The notes: generated from the sequence alone by a model not told the origin. A stretch of 62,116 nt of DNA from Chitinophagales bacterium (GCA_022360175.1 JAKSDI010000193.1:1-62116), one strand, 5' to 3'. Positions 16,229 to 26,540 are shown, counted from the first letter of the stretch. Made by a program: numbers and translations.

Positions 16229-16687
16229 TCAAACGGTACCTCTATTATGGGTACGCCAAACAGATAAAATCAGCCTAAAAGGAAAAATAATGCTACTTAG
16301 AATAGCCATTGTCCCAAACAGGATATATTCACTTCTCATATAATCAACTACACTTTGCCTACCATCGTAAGGCAAATGCCCTACCATACCTTCAATACCT
16401 TCTTCATCAATATAAGTCTGAAAATAATTGAGCTCCTGTACCAGAAAAAATATCAGGGGAATGCACAAAAATATGGTTACTATTTTCAGTATCTGTCGTT
16501 TAGCAAGGAAGGTGTATTTCAGCAAAAACAGATAACGAGTTATTGTAATCGCCGTAATAATAAAAAGTATATTAGGCAACCAAAACGGGTAGTTTGGGAT
16601 ATTGGTATAAATAGGCACTAAGACTGCTGCTGTGGCAACCAAAGTAAATACCCAAAACAATAATTCTAATTGTATCTTCTTATCCAT
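16229..16687 (-). CDS. Four-span integral membrane protein
   Basis: From the ATG at 16687 (MDKKIQLELLFWVFTLVA) the protein is 152 residues with about four hydrophobic spans, including FWLPNILFIITAITITRYLF and ILFGTMAILSSIIFPFRLIL. A start six codons upstream (16705) is possible. No family was recognised. It ends directly against the rof stop codon with no terminator between the two convergent genes. Confidence 0.75.
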   Translation of the reverse strand: MDKKIQLELLFWVFTLVATAAVLVPIYTNIPNYPFWLPNILFIITAITITRYLFLLKYTFLAKRQILKIVTIFLCIPLIFFLVQELNYFQTYIDEEGIEGMVGHLPYDGRQSVVDYMRSEYILFGTMAILSSIIFPFRLILSVWRTHNRGTV

Positions 16688-16714
16688 AATTTTCAAATAA
16701 GCCACAAAAATAAT

Positions 16715-16742
16715 CCCCTATCCGAAATAAACCAGATAGGGG
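16715..16742 (-). terminator. Terminator of the M36 peptidase gene
   Basis: CCCCTATC (16715-16722) pairs with GATAGGGG (16735-16742). Read on the minus strand the stem is followed by an ATTATTTTTG tract, consistent with intrinsic termination just after the peptidase stop at 16795. Confidence 0.75.
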
Positions 16743-16794
16743 ACCATTGTTTATGATTATTCAAAAATAGTTTTGATTTAAAGCCGCAGCTTTA

Positions 16795-19700
16795 TTATCG
16801 AACAACTACTTTTTCTACATAAGAAGCACTACCCGCTTGTACTTTTACATAATACATGCCAGCTTGAAGCTTCGAAATGTTTAATGGAATAATCTGTTGG
16901 TTGCCAGATAACTGCAATGACTGCTCCATGATAATGCGGCCATCCACATTCACCAGCGTTAAGAAACCTTGTCCTCGCTGCGAGCTTTCGATTGCTACAT
17001 TAAGCAAGCTATTAGCAGGGTTTGGATATACTCGGATGCTGTTTTCTTTTACTTCACTATCCGTATTGCTTGATACGGTAGATTCTACAATAGTACCAGC
17101 TTCATCAGCAATTGCACAAGCCATATCTCCCTGGTCTGACATCACACAGGTTTCATTATTGTAGTAGAAAAGATCCATCAACTCTATATTGTCTACAAAC
17201 CATCCTGGCATAGCACCGGTTCCTGTTCCGCCATCATTGGAACCGAAACGGAAACGAATACTGATCGACTGGCCAATATAGTCACTAAGGTCTATATAGG
17301 TTGCTTCCCATTCATTGGAGGTACCTGAGAATGCACCCAAGAAAGGAATTGCCAGTGTACTATAATCCATAATGGTGTTGTAATTATTACGTATAACCTT
17401 ATCTGCTACTCTGTTCCAGATAAAACCATTGTCAGTAGAAACTTCAACAAAACCACCATCAAAGCCCAATTCAACATTATACTTGTGATAGAAGCGCAGC
17501 GCAGGCTGAGTACCTACTACTTCGATCGGATCTAAAAGGAAAATTGCCTGATCATTTTCAGTTCCGGTATTTGGAACAAACCAGCTTTTGTCTCCTTCAT
17601 AAGCATCTTCTTCTGTTGAAATCCAGGTATCAAAGCCTTCATCCAGGCTTTCAAATAGCCAATTGTCTTCGCCATCTTCTATGCCATCAAAAAACTGCAA
17701 TACAGAAGAAAGGCTTACATCACTGCTTAGGCGGTAAGTAACCAATACGGTCTCATCATGAGCAATTTCACCTACCTCTAATGTGATCGTTTGACCATTA
17801 ACAGTAGCTGTTGCATTTTCTTCAGAGCCAGCAATAAAGCTCAGTCCTACAGGTAGTTCGTCTTCTACCATTACACCCGTAACTGGTTCTCCTTTATGAT
17901 TGGTAAGTGTAAGAGTTACTTCTACCTCATCACCAGCTTCAATGAAAGGAGTTACATTTTTCTTGATCTTTAGTTCTGCAATACACTGTGGTTTAGGTTC
18001 AAAACCTTCTTCACCATCGGAATTGGTATCTGCACTACCCTGGTCAGAGAAGAAGCCCATACCACGACGAGCAAATACTTCCCAGATTAGGCATTCATGT
18101 TCACCATTGTAATTAAGCTCATCTGCTGCAAGAATGCCATCTCTTCCATCCATGAAACCAGGATTACAAGCTTGTAATTTCATACCATCCATTACTAATT
18201 GGATAGCCATGTTATTACCGCCGGTTCCATTGATTGGATCTGGATCCCAACCGTATAATTCTACCATAGCCCAGTATAGGTCCCAGGTAACACCAGCCCA
18301 TATTTCACCAGTAGCGTGTACTCCCTGTCCTGCAATATCTATATAGGTTTGTGTGTTAACGCTCATATCTGTAGAATAGCGTTGGCGACGAATACCAGGG
18401 CCAGTAGTTTCCTGACGCTGAGCATAAGTACCAATACCGCGAGGCATATCTCCTGTATCACCAGGACGAACACTGGTAACCAGGCTGAAGTAATCACTCC
18501 ATCCTTCACCAGCCTGCTCACCATTGCTTAGACATCCTGCCGCTGAAGGGCCACCCGTAAGGCGATTGGAGATACCATGTCCATATTCATGAGCGATAAT
18601 ACCATTGTCAAGGTCACCATCCAGGCGATCAGGGCCATTATCCTCAGGTACCTGGAAAGTAACATTTAGGCCATTACCTGCATGTTGGCGAATAGCCTGG
18701 CAGTGTGTGAAACCAAGCATAACTGCTGGGATGGTCACCAGTCCACCTACTTCACCAGCACCCATGGTGATTAAGTCATCTTCAAAATTACATACGATTA
18801 CGGCTATAGCACCTGCATTTTGTGCATTCAAACACTTCAGTCCAAATTCACAGCTACCGCGATCTATTAGTGCTACAGCACCATCTAATTGCTCGCCATT
18901 AATTAAATCATTACAACCTTGTGTTCCTTCTCCGGTACCATCATCAACTACTACTACATTACCGGTTACAGGGATGTTAGAAATAGTTGCACCAAAACCA
19001 GCTGCCGTAACATCATAGCTACCTGCAACAGGCTGTGGGCTATTGACAGTAAATACGCTACCGCCGCTAGTCCACAAAAACATTTGCATGCTACCATTAC
19101 CACCATCTGGAGGAGTTGCAAAGTTGGCGTTGTTAGTACCAGAACCATCCTGTGCCTGTGCTAAAACATAGTCATTGCCACTACCACCATTGCCATAGTT
19201 GTTCTGTTGGAAGTTACCAGCAGGCTCGTCAAAGCCATATGCATAGGTGAAATCGTGCATGAAGTTATTCATGTAAAATAATTGAGTAGTAGCAGCATCC
19301 TGATATTCTTCTGGTTCCTGATTCAGGTCTATAGGGAAATCAAAGATTAAATCTTCGCCACCATTTGGTTCATCACCATTAGATTGATTATCACCTTCTA
19401 CATCCAGGAATGCGTGTACGTTATTACCGCGAGTAATGCGATATTCTGGTCCTTCCTCACCATTTGTATCATGCCATCCATAAGGTGAAGCTACAGGATC
19501 AGCGGGATTGTCTAGCAATTCACGCATACCATGAGATGGGCTTTCGGCTGGTACTGCCCATACACGATATTGTGCGCCATCATTTAATACCTGGCGTTCT
19601 TGAGCCAATGCATCTTCATAGCTAAGGTGTAATGCATTATTATGCTGAGTAACAGCACAATGCTCATTGTGTTGGTGTACGCCATTTCCAGAGTGATTAC

Positions 19701-20337
19701 AAGAAACGGTCCAGTTGTGCTGATCTAGTACTTCACCACTTACAGCATCAACTCTTACACTCCAATAGTCAGCAGATGAAGGTAAGTCAATAGCTAAATC
19801 CCATGCCAGGCGCACTTCATTTTGATTGATCAATTGATAAACCAATTGTACTTTAATATCCTGATGGCTAATATAACCACCTTCATAGGTGTACTGGCGG
19901 TCTCCTACCTGATCAAGCAAGCGTAGGTTGCTAAGGATAGGAAGCTGGAAGTGATGAGCGGCATTTAAGATGGCATCGTGAGCATTTACTACAGCTTCTG
20001 TAGTATTTACTTTTCCTGCCAGTGCCGGAGTGAAGCGATTCGTAGCAAAAACTACATCTCCATTTTCCTTTAGATGGACACCACTAATAGCATTGTATAG
20101 TTCAATGCCAGAATGGCGCTGGTTGAAATAGATGTGGGTAGCACCATTGTGCTTACTTGTATAATGGTCTCTTACTACTACATCTGCAATATCTGCTTTT
20201 GTTAGCTGCCATTCTTCCTGCTTGTCTTCCAGGTAACGCATGGCAGTCTCAAGGGGCGTCTGAGCCTGTGCCCAACTCATGGTGCTTATTGCCATAAGTA
20301 AGAGTAAAGTGCTCAGTTGCGTAAAGGTCTTTTTCAT
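16795..20337 (-). CDS. M36 (fungalysin) metallopeptidase with PA insert and T9SS sorting domain
   Basis: A 1180-residue secreted protease. Signal peptide in the first ~24 residues, then a fungalysin propeptide (FTP-like, to about 220). The M36 catalytic domain has HEYGHG at about 583-588 (H583, E584, H587) and the third zinc ligand E611 in GEGWSD. A PA domain (VALIDRGSCEFGLKCLNAQ) is inserted before the zinc site. After the catalytic domain come a DUF11-like domain (VEDELPVGLSF), a jelly-roll module typical of immune-inhibitor-A-like proteases, and a C-terminal T9SS sorting domain (VYPNPANSLLNV). It should digest extracellular protein. It is the last gene before its own terminator and is transcribed alone. 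Confidence 0.95.
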   Translation of the reverse strand: MKKTFTQLSTLLLLMAISTMSWAQAQTPLETAMRYLEDKQEEWQLTKADIADVVVRDHYTSKHNGATHIYFNQRHSGIELYNAISGVHLKENGDVVFATNRFTPALAGKVNTTEAVVNAHDAILNAAHHFQLPILSNLRLLDQVGDRQYTYEGGYISHQDIKVQLVYQLINQNEVRLAWDLAIDLPSSADYWSVRVDAVSGEVLDQHNWTVSCNHSGNGVHQHNEHCAVTQHNNALHLSYEDALAQERQVLNDGAQYRVWAVPAESPSHGMRELLDNPADPVASPYGWHDTNGEEGPEYRITRGNNVHAFLDVEGDNQSNGDEPNGGEDLIFDFPIDLNQEPEEYQDAATTQLFYMNNFMHDFTYAYGFDEPAGNFQQNNYGNGGSGNDYVLAQAQDGSGTNNANFATPPDGGNGSMQMFLWTSGGSVFTVNSPQPVAGSYDVTAAGFGATISNIPVTGNVVVVDDGTGEGTQGCNDLINGEQLDGAVALIDRGSCEFGLKCLNAQNAGAIAVIVCNFEDDLITMGAGEVGGLVTIPAVMLGFTHCQAIRQHAGNGLNVTFQVPEDNGPDRLDGDLDNGIIAHEYGHGISNRLTGGPSAAGCLSNGEQAGEGWSDYFSLVTSVRPGDTGDMPRGIGTYAQRQETTGPGIRRQRYSTDMSVNTQTYIDIAGQGVHATGEIWAGVTWDLYWAMVELYGWDPDPINGTGGNNMAIQLVMDGMKLQACNPGFMDGRDGILAADELNYNGEHECLIWEVFARRGMGFFSDQGSADTNSDGEEGFEPKPQCIAELKIKKNVTPFIEAGDEVEVTLTLTNHKGEPVTGVMVEDELPVGLSFIAGSEENATATVNGQTITLEVGEIAHDETVLVTYRLSSDVSLSSVLQFFDGIEDGEDNWLFESLDEGFDTWISTEEDAYEGDKSWFVPNTGTENDQAIFLLDPIEVVGTQPALRFYHKYNVELGFDGGFVEVSTDNGFIWNRVADKVIRNNYNTIMDYSTLAIPFLGAFSGTSNEWEATYIDLSDYIGQSISIRFRFGSNDGGTGTGAMPGWFVDNIELMDLFYYNNETCVMSDQGDMACAIADEAGTIVESTVSSNTDSEVKENSIRVYPNPANSLLNVAIESSQRGQGFLTLVNVDGRIIMEQSLQLSGNQQIIPLNISKLQAGMYYVKVQAGSASYVEKVVVR

Positions 20338-20703
20338 ACTCTTGTCAATTAGTTGTGTGAAAATTCAGCTGCTAAAATATAAAATGCTTTAAGCTATAAA
20401 AGAGAAAATATCTAAGTGTAATAGATACACGACAAACAAGATATATTCTTTGAAAAATATATAGTCTAACTGAAGACATATCTGTTTGGTTCACGAATCT
20501 CTGCTGAACAATTAAGAGATAAAAGCCATCAATGCATGAAAAAACTTCTTTGATTGATACTGTGGCAAATGGTTTAGATGAAAGAACTGCGACCAATGAG
20601 GGGCGCATTTTTACTAAATCATTTGCTTTGGCTCACAGAATTTACTCCTCTGGAGTAGTGAGAAAAGTTATCAAAGAACCATAAAAAATATGATCTTTGC
20701 GCT
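20338..20703. other. Intergenic region with divergent promoters
   Basis: The gap lies between the M36 peptidase (minus) and rlmB (plus). On the minus strand TTTG (20433-20436), exactly 20 bases and GATATTTT (20405-20412) form a degraded Bacteroidota promoter for the peptidase. On the plus strand ATCTTTG lies only a few bases ahead of the rlmB ATG. No convincing gene was seen. Confidence 0.35.
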
Positions 20704-21447
20704 ATGGCAAAAAAGGATGAATTAAAAATTATATACGGCCGGCATCCTGTTGTAGATGCACTTCAAGCAGGAGTACCGATTGATAAAGTCTTTCTCCAAC
20801 AAGGTATTCGCGGGGAATTAGAGAAAGAACTAAGACATTTGTGTAGAGATAGAAACATCCCACTGAAAGTAATACCTAAAGAACGTTTACAGCGTATGGT
20901 GCGCGGTAATCACCAGGGAGTAGTTGCTCAACAGGCATTGGTACAATATTATTTATTGGAAGATGTTTTGCCAGGTATTTATGAGCGTTCTGCCACTCCT
21001 TTATTAGTATTATTGGATGGTGTGACGGATGTTAGAAACTTTGGAGCTATTGCCCGGACTGCTGAAGTATGTGGTGCACATGCATTGGTTGTACCTCAAA
21101 AAAATAGTGCTCAAATCAATGCAGAGGCAATGAAAGCGTCTGCAGGAGCCTTGTCGGTATTACCAGTATGTAGAGAGAGTAGTTTGATAGCGGCCATTGA
21201 GTATTTGCAAATGTCCGGTATTCAGGTCTTTGCAAGTAGCCTGGAGGCTAATAAATCAATATACGATATTGATTTGGCTCAACCAGCAGCATTTGTTTTA
21301 GGTTCAGAAGGGCAGGGGATAAGCCAGGCAGTTGCTCGTGCAGCAAGTGAATTGTTTATCATTCCTCAGGCAGGGCAGACGGATTCATTGAATGTATCTG
21401 TGGCAACTGGTATGATGTTGTATGAGGCAATGAGGCAGCGTAGATAA
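20704..21447 (+). CDS. rlmB: 23S rRNA (guanosine-2'-O-)-methyltransferase RlmB, SpoU family
   Basis: A 247-residue SPOUT enzyme. The N-terminal substrate-binding domain starts with IIYGRHPVVDALQAG. The trefoil-knot motifs are DGVTDVRNFGAIARTAEVCG (motif 1), FVLGSEGQGIS (motif 2) and DSLNVSVATGMMLYEA (motif 3). It methylates G2251 (E. coli numbering) in the 23S rRNA P-loop. It ends 4 bases before the convergent helical-protein gene. Confidence 0.93.
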   Translation: MAKKDELKIIYGRHPVVDALQAGVPIDKVFLQQGIRGELEKELRHLCRDRNIPLKVIPKERLQRMVRGNHQGVVAQQALVQYYLLEDVLPGIYERSATPLLVLLDGVTDVRNFGAIARTAEVCGAHALVVPQKNSAQINAEAMKASAGALSVLPVCRESSLIAAIEYLQMSGIQVFASSLEANKSIYDIDLAQPAAFVLGSEGQGISQAVARAASELFIIPQAGQTDSLNVSVATGMMLYEAMRQRR

Positions 21448-21451
21448 ACAG

Positions 21452-22864
21452 CTATAATTGTTCTACCTGGGTGATAAACCACTGTTTCTCAGGAAGTGAT
21501 CGAACTTCCATTATTTCTTTTTTTAGCTTTTTGACTTGTGCTTTATCAAATGGATTTACTTTAATTAGCTTACGAGTGTAGGTAATAAAGTTGGAGTATA
21601 TTGCTTTATAATTGCCCATTATACCTTTGCGGCGAATATAAGTACGCATGCTGTCTAGCAAAGATTCAAGTGAGTCTATTTCATCCTCTTCATAATACAT
21701 GATCGCCAAAATAGCTTTACTGTATAGATTCATCAGAACATCATCAAAGTCCATCGTAGCAATAATACGCATAGCAGCGCCATACTCGCCTTTAGAATAA
21801 TGTAATTTTGCGGAAGCAAAGCGGACCGATTCATCTCTATATTTAGGAGAAAGATATTGTTGATAGTCCTGAATAAAGTGGTTGATCCATTCAAACTCTT
21901 TAAAAGCAGTACCCATGTTCACAATATTTCGGAATGTATAATGAGAGAGTACTCCATTCTCAATAAGAATTTTGTTTTCTACTCCATTTCTATACAACTC
22001 GAATAACTCCTTACGCATACCTTCTTTGTTATTATTGATCTGTCTTACACAGTAATTGGTAGCCATTAGGTAAATATCTCTCAGCTCACTGTGTTTGAAT
22101 AAATCCATATGAGACTGGATGTCATTGCGTAAATTGAGGAAATGCTGATGGCTATTTTCTTGATCTGTCGACATTTTATAGCCGTAATAGTAAATTGAAA
22201 TAGCTGGATATCTAAGTAAATCGTTGTCTTCAATATAAGAAATCGTTTCTTCAAGCATGCCTATATTGTATCGAGCTGGATAAACAGCCTGATGAGCAAA
22301 CATCATACATGTTTGTCGGAGTTTATCTGCGAAAAAAGTGACATCCAGCGCATCAGAAACTTGTTGCAGGTTAATTTCTGTAGTACGTTTTTTGCCTTCA
22401 AAGAAATAGTATTTTTCTAGTTCTATGAGATATTCATTACGCAAGAAATGCTCATCGCGATGAGTCGTTTTTTCCTGTAAAGATTCTACCGATTTTATGG
22501 TTTTTTGGAAAGCTTTTTCCAGCCTTCGTTTACGATAAACACTGGATAGGGCCATGCGCGAACGAATCTCATCTCCCCTCAATTCCTGATATATTAAAAA
22601 TTCTTCTACTGCCTTTAACAGGAAATGCATGCTTTGCCTTAATTTTGCATCATCATAAAGTTCTTTAGGAAATACTTTAGGAAACACCCGCTCCTTTTCC
22701 AGAAATTTATCTTTGAGGAGATGATCTCCAACCATTAGATACTCAAACAATAATTTTACGTCCTCTCGCTGATTGTGGAAAGTAGAATTAAGCCACTTGC
22801 GTAAATCCCGGCTTTCTTTTTTAGAGAAGGTTCTCAAAATAGAAACAAGATGGCTGCTAAGCAT
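21452..22864 (-). CDS. 470-residue helical protein, paralogue 1 of 3, divergent to a surface protein
   Basis: No signal peptide or membrane span; almost entirely alpha-helical with TPR-like spacing. The motifs shared with the proteins at 27346 and 33245 are: an N-terminal KKESRDLRKWLNSTFHNQRED (conserved core NxREDV/NxRQDV), HQAVY in the middle, TFRNIV two-thirds along, and an aromatic end EKQWFITQVEQL. The same size and the same divergent position next to a T9SS surface gene, three times, suggest a linked role such as controlling or assisting that gene (inference). No known domain was recognised. It is the most diverged of the three (STFHNQ in place of SPFFN). Confidence 0.8.
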   Translation of the reverse strand: MLSSHLVSILRTFSKKESRDLRKWLNSTFHNQREDVKLLFEYLMVGDHLLKDKFLEKERVFPKVFPKELYDDAKLRQSMHFLLKAVEEFLIYQELRGDEIRSRMALSSVYRKRRLEKAFQKTIKSVESLQEKTTHRDEHFLRNEYLIELEKYYFFEGKKRTTEINLQQVSDALDVTFFADKLRQTCMMFAHQAVYPARYNIGMLEETISYIEDNDLLRYPAISIYYYGYKMSTDQENSHQHFLNLRNDIQSHMDLFKHSELRDIYLMATNYCVRQINNNKEGMRKELFELYRNGVENKILIENGVLSHYTFRNIVNMGTAFKEFEWINHFIQDYQQYLSPKYRDESVRFASAKLHYSKGEYGAAMRIIATMDFDDVLMNLYSKAILAIMYYEEDEIDSLESLLDSMRTYIRRKGIMGNYKAIYSNFITYTRKLIKVNPFDKAQVKKLKKEIMEVRSLPEKQWFITQVEQL

Positions 22865-22987
22865 GATTTATAGTGATGGTTTTGTCAACAAGAAATTAAA
22901 AAAGTGTAATGTGTAATAATTTGGATAAGATATATATAGAATGATTCTATTAGAATTTTAGTTGCCCATTTTGTCGTTAAAGTGTCA

Positions 22988-23040
22988 ACAAATTACGTTT
23001 TTTGTCTTTGATTTTATCTATAAGGAATAACATTTTTGTA
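22988..23040 (+). promoter_or_regulatory. Promoter of surface protein 1 (shared architecture)
   Basis: ACAAAT (22988-22993), 9 bases, TGTCTTTG (23003-23010), 20 bases, CATTTTTGTA (23031-23040). The last two elements fit the Bacteroidota -33 TTTG / -7 TAnnTTTG promoter with T replaced by C. The upstream box and the exact spacings recur at 26485, 28977 and 34761. Confidence 0.7.
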
Positions 23041-23121
23041 AATGAGAGAATATAGCTAGCTCTGATTTACAGGAAGATGACCAGTAATTTATACTAAAAT
23101 TTAGGCCTAAAAAATTCGCTA

Positions 23122-26097
23122 ATGACGCAGTTGAAAACATATCTAAGATTTATATGCAGCGTTGCCCTTCGATCCGTGGTAGTGGCAAGCCTGGGGTTCC
23201 TATCTTTAACACCTGCCTTTAGCCAAGGGTGGGAAAGATCTTTTGGAGGTAATAAAGAAGATCAAGCAAATGAAGTAATTCATACTATTGACCATGGGTA
23301 TTTGGTGGTTGGTTTTAGCCAATCCTTTGCTGATGGAGCTGATCAGGATATAGATATATACGTGATTAAAACGGATGTAGATGGTACATTGGTCTGGGAA
23401 AAAACATTTGACCCGGGAGCTATCGAATACGGGTATGCAGCTTTGCAAACAGATGATCTTGGCTTCATCATTGCAGGGCACGCGTCTTTTGATGCACAGG
23501 TAGATGATTTTCAGGCATACCTCCTTAAAATATCTGAAGATGGGAAGCAGGAATGGGATATGGCTTATGATAACGAGGGAGCTGCTGATATTCGGATTAA
23601 TGATATCACAAAGTCATCGGATGGCGGTTTCTTAATGGTGGGGTCGTCAGAAGATGAAGATGGCCATGCTGATGTGTTCCTGCTGAAAGTAGCAGAAGAT
23701 GGAACAGAAGATTGGAGAAAGACAATAACGGGTGAGTTGGAAAGCATTGCTAGTGCTGTTGTGGCTTATAATGGTGGCTATGTAGTAGTAGGAGGAAGAG
23801 AAACTTCTATACCTCCTCCCGATGGCTCGGGAAGTGATGCATTAGTATATTATATAGATCAGGACGGAAATGTAATTTGGGAACAACTAGTGTCGAGTGA
23901 GGAGAATGTTGAGGCCAAGGATGTAATTGTAACACAAGATGGAAATATAGCTGTCGCCGGATTTAAATTTAATAATTCGGATATGGCAATTTGGAAATAT
24001 GATGCAGATGGTACCTTGTTGTGGGAAACAGTTGAAGATGCTTATGGCATGGGAGATGAGGTCAATTCCATCATAGAATTAGAAAGTGATGGTAGTTTAG
24101 TGGTTGCAGGTAGTACCGAATTGAACGATTTTGATATCAATTTCCTCTTGGCAAAGTTCACTCCAGATGGAAATATGATTTGGGTGACTAATACGGGGGA
24201 TGTTTTTAATACGGATTTTGCAACCAGCATTGCTGCTACGCAACAAGGAGGATTTATCTTCACAGGATATAATGGTTTCTTCCTCAACTTTGTCAATAGT
24301 GTATCTCTTACTTTGACAGATGGAGAAGGATCTATTTATACCAGCTATATCAAAGGAAATGTATTTCACGATCAAGATGAAGAATGTGATCTGGATGATG
24401 GAGAGCAGCCTTTCCAGGATTGGCTAGTTAGGGCTAGAGGTATTGATAAGACCTTTTTTGGCTCTTCTGATGAAAATGGTGATTTTCTGATTCGGGTAGA
24501 TACAGGAGACTATATTGTAGAAGCAGTACCTGCTAACTCTTATTGGGAAAGCTGCTTGCCCAATGGGGTCAATATGCTTATTGACAACTTCTACGATACT
24601 ACTACGGTTAATTTCCCTATAAAAGCAAAAACGGTGTGTCCGTTTATGGAGGTAGATATATCTACACCCTTCCTTGCCCCGTGTAATGATGTAGTATATA
24701 CTGTTGATTATGCTAACGCAGGGCCTATTGATGCCGATGATGTATTCATAGAAGTATTATTAGGAGATAGTATCAACTTCGTAGATGCCAGCTTACCTTG
24801 GACACAAGATGGCAATACCTATACTTTTGATATAGGTGATATGCCTTATAATACTTCTGGCTCCTTTACAATTAATACTTTCCTGTCCTGCGATGGTATC
24901 GCAACAGGACAATCAGGCTTGGTGAGTGCTCATATTTATCCAGATACTATTTGTACTGATCCAGATCCTTCATGGGATGGATCAAGTATCAAGGTAACAG
25001 GAGTATGCCTTACTGATGTTGATTCTGTAGAATTCAGGATAGAGAACATTTCTGATGATGATATGACTGAGCCGAGGCCTGCTTTCATTATTGAAGAAGA
25101 TCTGGTAGTGTTTATGGAGCAATTCCAACTAGATGGGCAGATGGAAAAAGTTATCAGAGTGGAAGCTGATGGCGCTACGATGCGTTTAGTAGCAGAGCAG
25201 TCTGAAGGGCATCCTGGCAACAGTTTGCCTACTATTGCTGTAGAGGGCTGTGTAGAAGATGGCATGCCCTTTAGTACAGGTTATGTGACGGACTGGCCTG
25301 AGGATGATAAAAATGCATCTATTTCTATACATGTAGATGAGTTTATAGATTCACAGGAGGAGATCAGCTTAGTAGCTCATCCAAGAGGTCATCAGGATAC
25401 TTATATCCACGCAAATACAGATATTACTTATCGTTACCTCTTCCGTAATATTGGTACGGATACAGTAGCCAGAGTAGTCATAAGAGACACCCTCTCGCAA
25501 TTCCTGGATATTGCTAGCATCGTTCCGGGAGCTAGTAGTCATCAATATGATTTAGAAGCTTATCATACAGGAGTTATAAAAATAACTTTCGATAATATAG
25601 AATTACCTAATTCAGCATCACCTATGGATCCGAATTCCTTTGGTTATGTAGAATTGAAAATTAAGCAAAATCAAAATAATCCTATTGGTACTGTTATTGA
25701 AAACCAGGCATACGTCATCTTTGATTATTATGAACCCGTGCAATCGAATACATACACTCATGTAATCAAGGCTCCTGACCTGGAAGATTTTCTGATTAAT
25801 TTCGTTCCTCATGAACTTTCCAGCATACAGGATGATGATTTAGTAGGACTGAAAATAGATGTAAAAGCTTATCCTAATCCTACTTCAGGCCAGGTTATTT
25901 TAGAAGTTGAAGGTTGGCCAATGAACAAATCACTGGATTTAATCATTTATAATAGTGCAGGGCAGTTGATTAAACAGGATGTTTTCCGAAATAATCAATA
26001 CATTTTGCCAGCTTCGACCTTCTCCGTAGGAACTTATATTTATTCATTGAAGCATGAGGGGGCCTTAATTGGAGGGGGAACGTTAATAGTTCGTTAA
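23122..26097 (+). CDS. T9SS surface protein 1: beta-propeller, SdrD-B-like and DUF11/DUF7619 domains
   Basis: A 991-residue exported protein, signal peptide to about residue 34 (TPAFSQ). Residues ~35-410 contain seven or so blades with the GYLVVG / GGFLMVG and DGTLVWEKT pattern of a propeller. An SdrD-B-like segment follows (GNVFHDQDEECDLDDGEQP, ending in WESCLPNG). Then come two Ig-like DUF11-type domains and a DUF7619-like domain (YRYLFRNIGTDT, IRDTLSQFLD). The end is a T9SS type A sorting domain (AYPNPTSGQVILEV). The block from SdrD-B to DUF7619 is shared with the proteins at 29051 and 34834, while N-terminal parts vary. Probably adhesive or binding, at the cell surface. Confidence 0.9.
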   Translation: MTQLKTYLRFICSVALRSVVVASLGFLSLTPAFSQGWERSFGGNKEDQANEVIHTIDHGYLVVGFSQSFADGADQDIDIYVIKTDVDGTLVWEKTFDPGAIEYGYAALQTDDLGFIIAGHASFDAQVDDFQAYLLKISEDGKQEWDMAYDNEGAADIRINDITKSSDGGFLMVGSSEDEDGHADVFLLKVAEDGTEDWRKTITGELESIASAVVAYNGGYVVVGGRETSIPPPDGSGSDALVYYIDQDGNVIWEQLVSSEENVEAKDVIVTQDGNIAVAGFKFNNSDMAIWKYDADGTLLWETVEDAYGMGDEVNSIIELESDGSLVVAGSTELNDFDINFLLAKFTPDGNMIWVTNTGDVFNTDFATSIAATQQGGFIFTGYNGFFLNFVNSVSLTLTDGEGSIYTSYIKGNVFHDQDEECDLDDGEQPFQDWLVRARGIDKTFFGSSDENGDFLIRVDTGDYIVEAVPANSYWESCLPNGVNMLIDNFYDTTTVNFPIKAKTVCPFMEVDISTPFLAPCNDVVYTVDYANAGPIDADDVFIEVLLGDSINFVDASLPWTQDGNTYTFDIGDMPYNTSGSFTINTFLSCDGIATGQSGLVSAHIYPDTICTDPDPSWDGSSIKVTGVCLTDVDSVEFRIENISDDDMTEPRPAFIIEEDLVVFMEQFQLDGQMEKVIRVEADGATMRLVAEQSEGHPGNSLPTIAVEGCVEDGMPFSTGYVTDWPEDDKNASISIHVDEFIDSQEEISLVAHPRGHQDTYIHANTDITYRYLFRNIGTDTVARVVIRDTLSQFLDIASIVPGASSHQYDLEAYHTGVIKITFDNIELPNSASPMDPNSFGYVELKIKQNQNNPIGTVIENQAYVIFDYYEPVQSNTYTHVIKAPDLEDFLINFVPHELSSIQDDDLVGLKIDVKAYPNPTSGQVILEVEGWPMNKSLDLIIYNSAGQLIKQDVFRNNQYILPASTFSVGTYIYSLKHEGALIGGGTLIVR

Positions 26098-26156
26098 AAT
26101 ATTAAAAAAGCCTTCATATCTGCAATTTTTTTGATGTGTATGGCGTTAAGAATAAA

Positions 26157-26232
26157 GTCGTCTTATTTTCATGAGATTATGATTTGTTATTAGTGAGAGG
26201 CCCCGGCAAAGCTGCCGGGGCTTTTTTTTTGC
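26157..26232 (+). repeat. Terminator element, copy A
   Basis: A conserved ~43-nt segment starting GTCGTCTTATT and containing CATGAGATTATGATTTG is followed by a 9-bp stem GCCCCGGCA (26200-26208) / TGCCGGGGC (26213-26221) and a nine-T tract. It terminates surface protein gene 1. Copy B at 27104 has nearly the same upstream segment but a different stem sequence with the same shape. Confidence 0.8.
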
Positions 26233-26484
26233 TATGGATTTACGTTCTAATAGATGAATTTACCAAGGTGAATCCGCTTTAAACGGCAGAAAAAAATCGT
26301 CCTTGTTTACTTTAAAATCACTTGCACACCAGCCTTTTTTAAGAAAAAACAAAAGAAAATAATTTTTTTTGCGCTTTTATTTAAATAAAAAAGTTTTTTA
26401 TGACAACAGTGAGTGTGTATTTAATTGGTTGGTTTTTAGTATTTTATGTGTGGTATTGTTGATTTTTTTACTAATTTTTTTTCA

Positions 26485-26537
26485 ACAAATCTCATTTTTT
26501 GTCTTTGCCCACCTATTATAATCCCTGCATATTTGTA
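26485..26537 (+). promoter_or_regulatory. Orphan fourth copy of the surface-gene promoter
   Basis: ACAAAT (26485-26490), 9 bases, TGTCTTTG (26500-26507), 20 bases, CATATTTGTA (26528-26537). Spacings are identical to those of the three surface genes. Around it, the run from TCAACAAAT through TTTTTTGTCTTTG matches the copy at 22986 in all but 3 of 26 positions. No protein gene of ordinary length follows it. Confidence 0.7.
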
Positions 26538-26540
26538 TTG

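Noticed and set aside
18134-19164. Several plus-strand frames of 70-137 codons opposite the M36 peptidase
   Set aside because: They are antisense shadows of a well-supported protease gene and have no domain.
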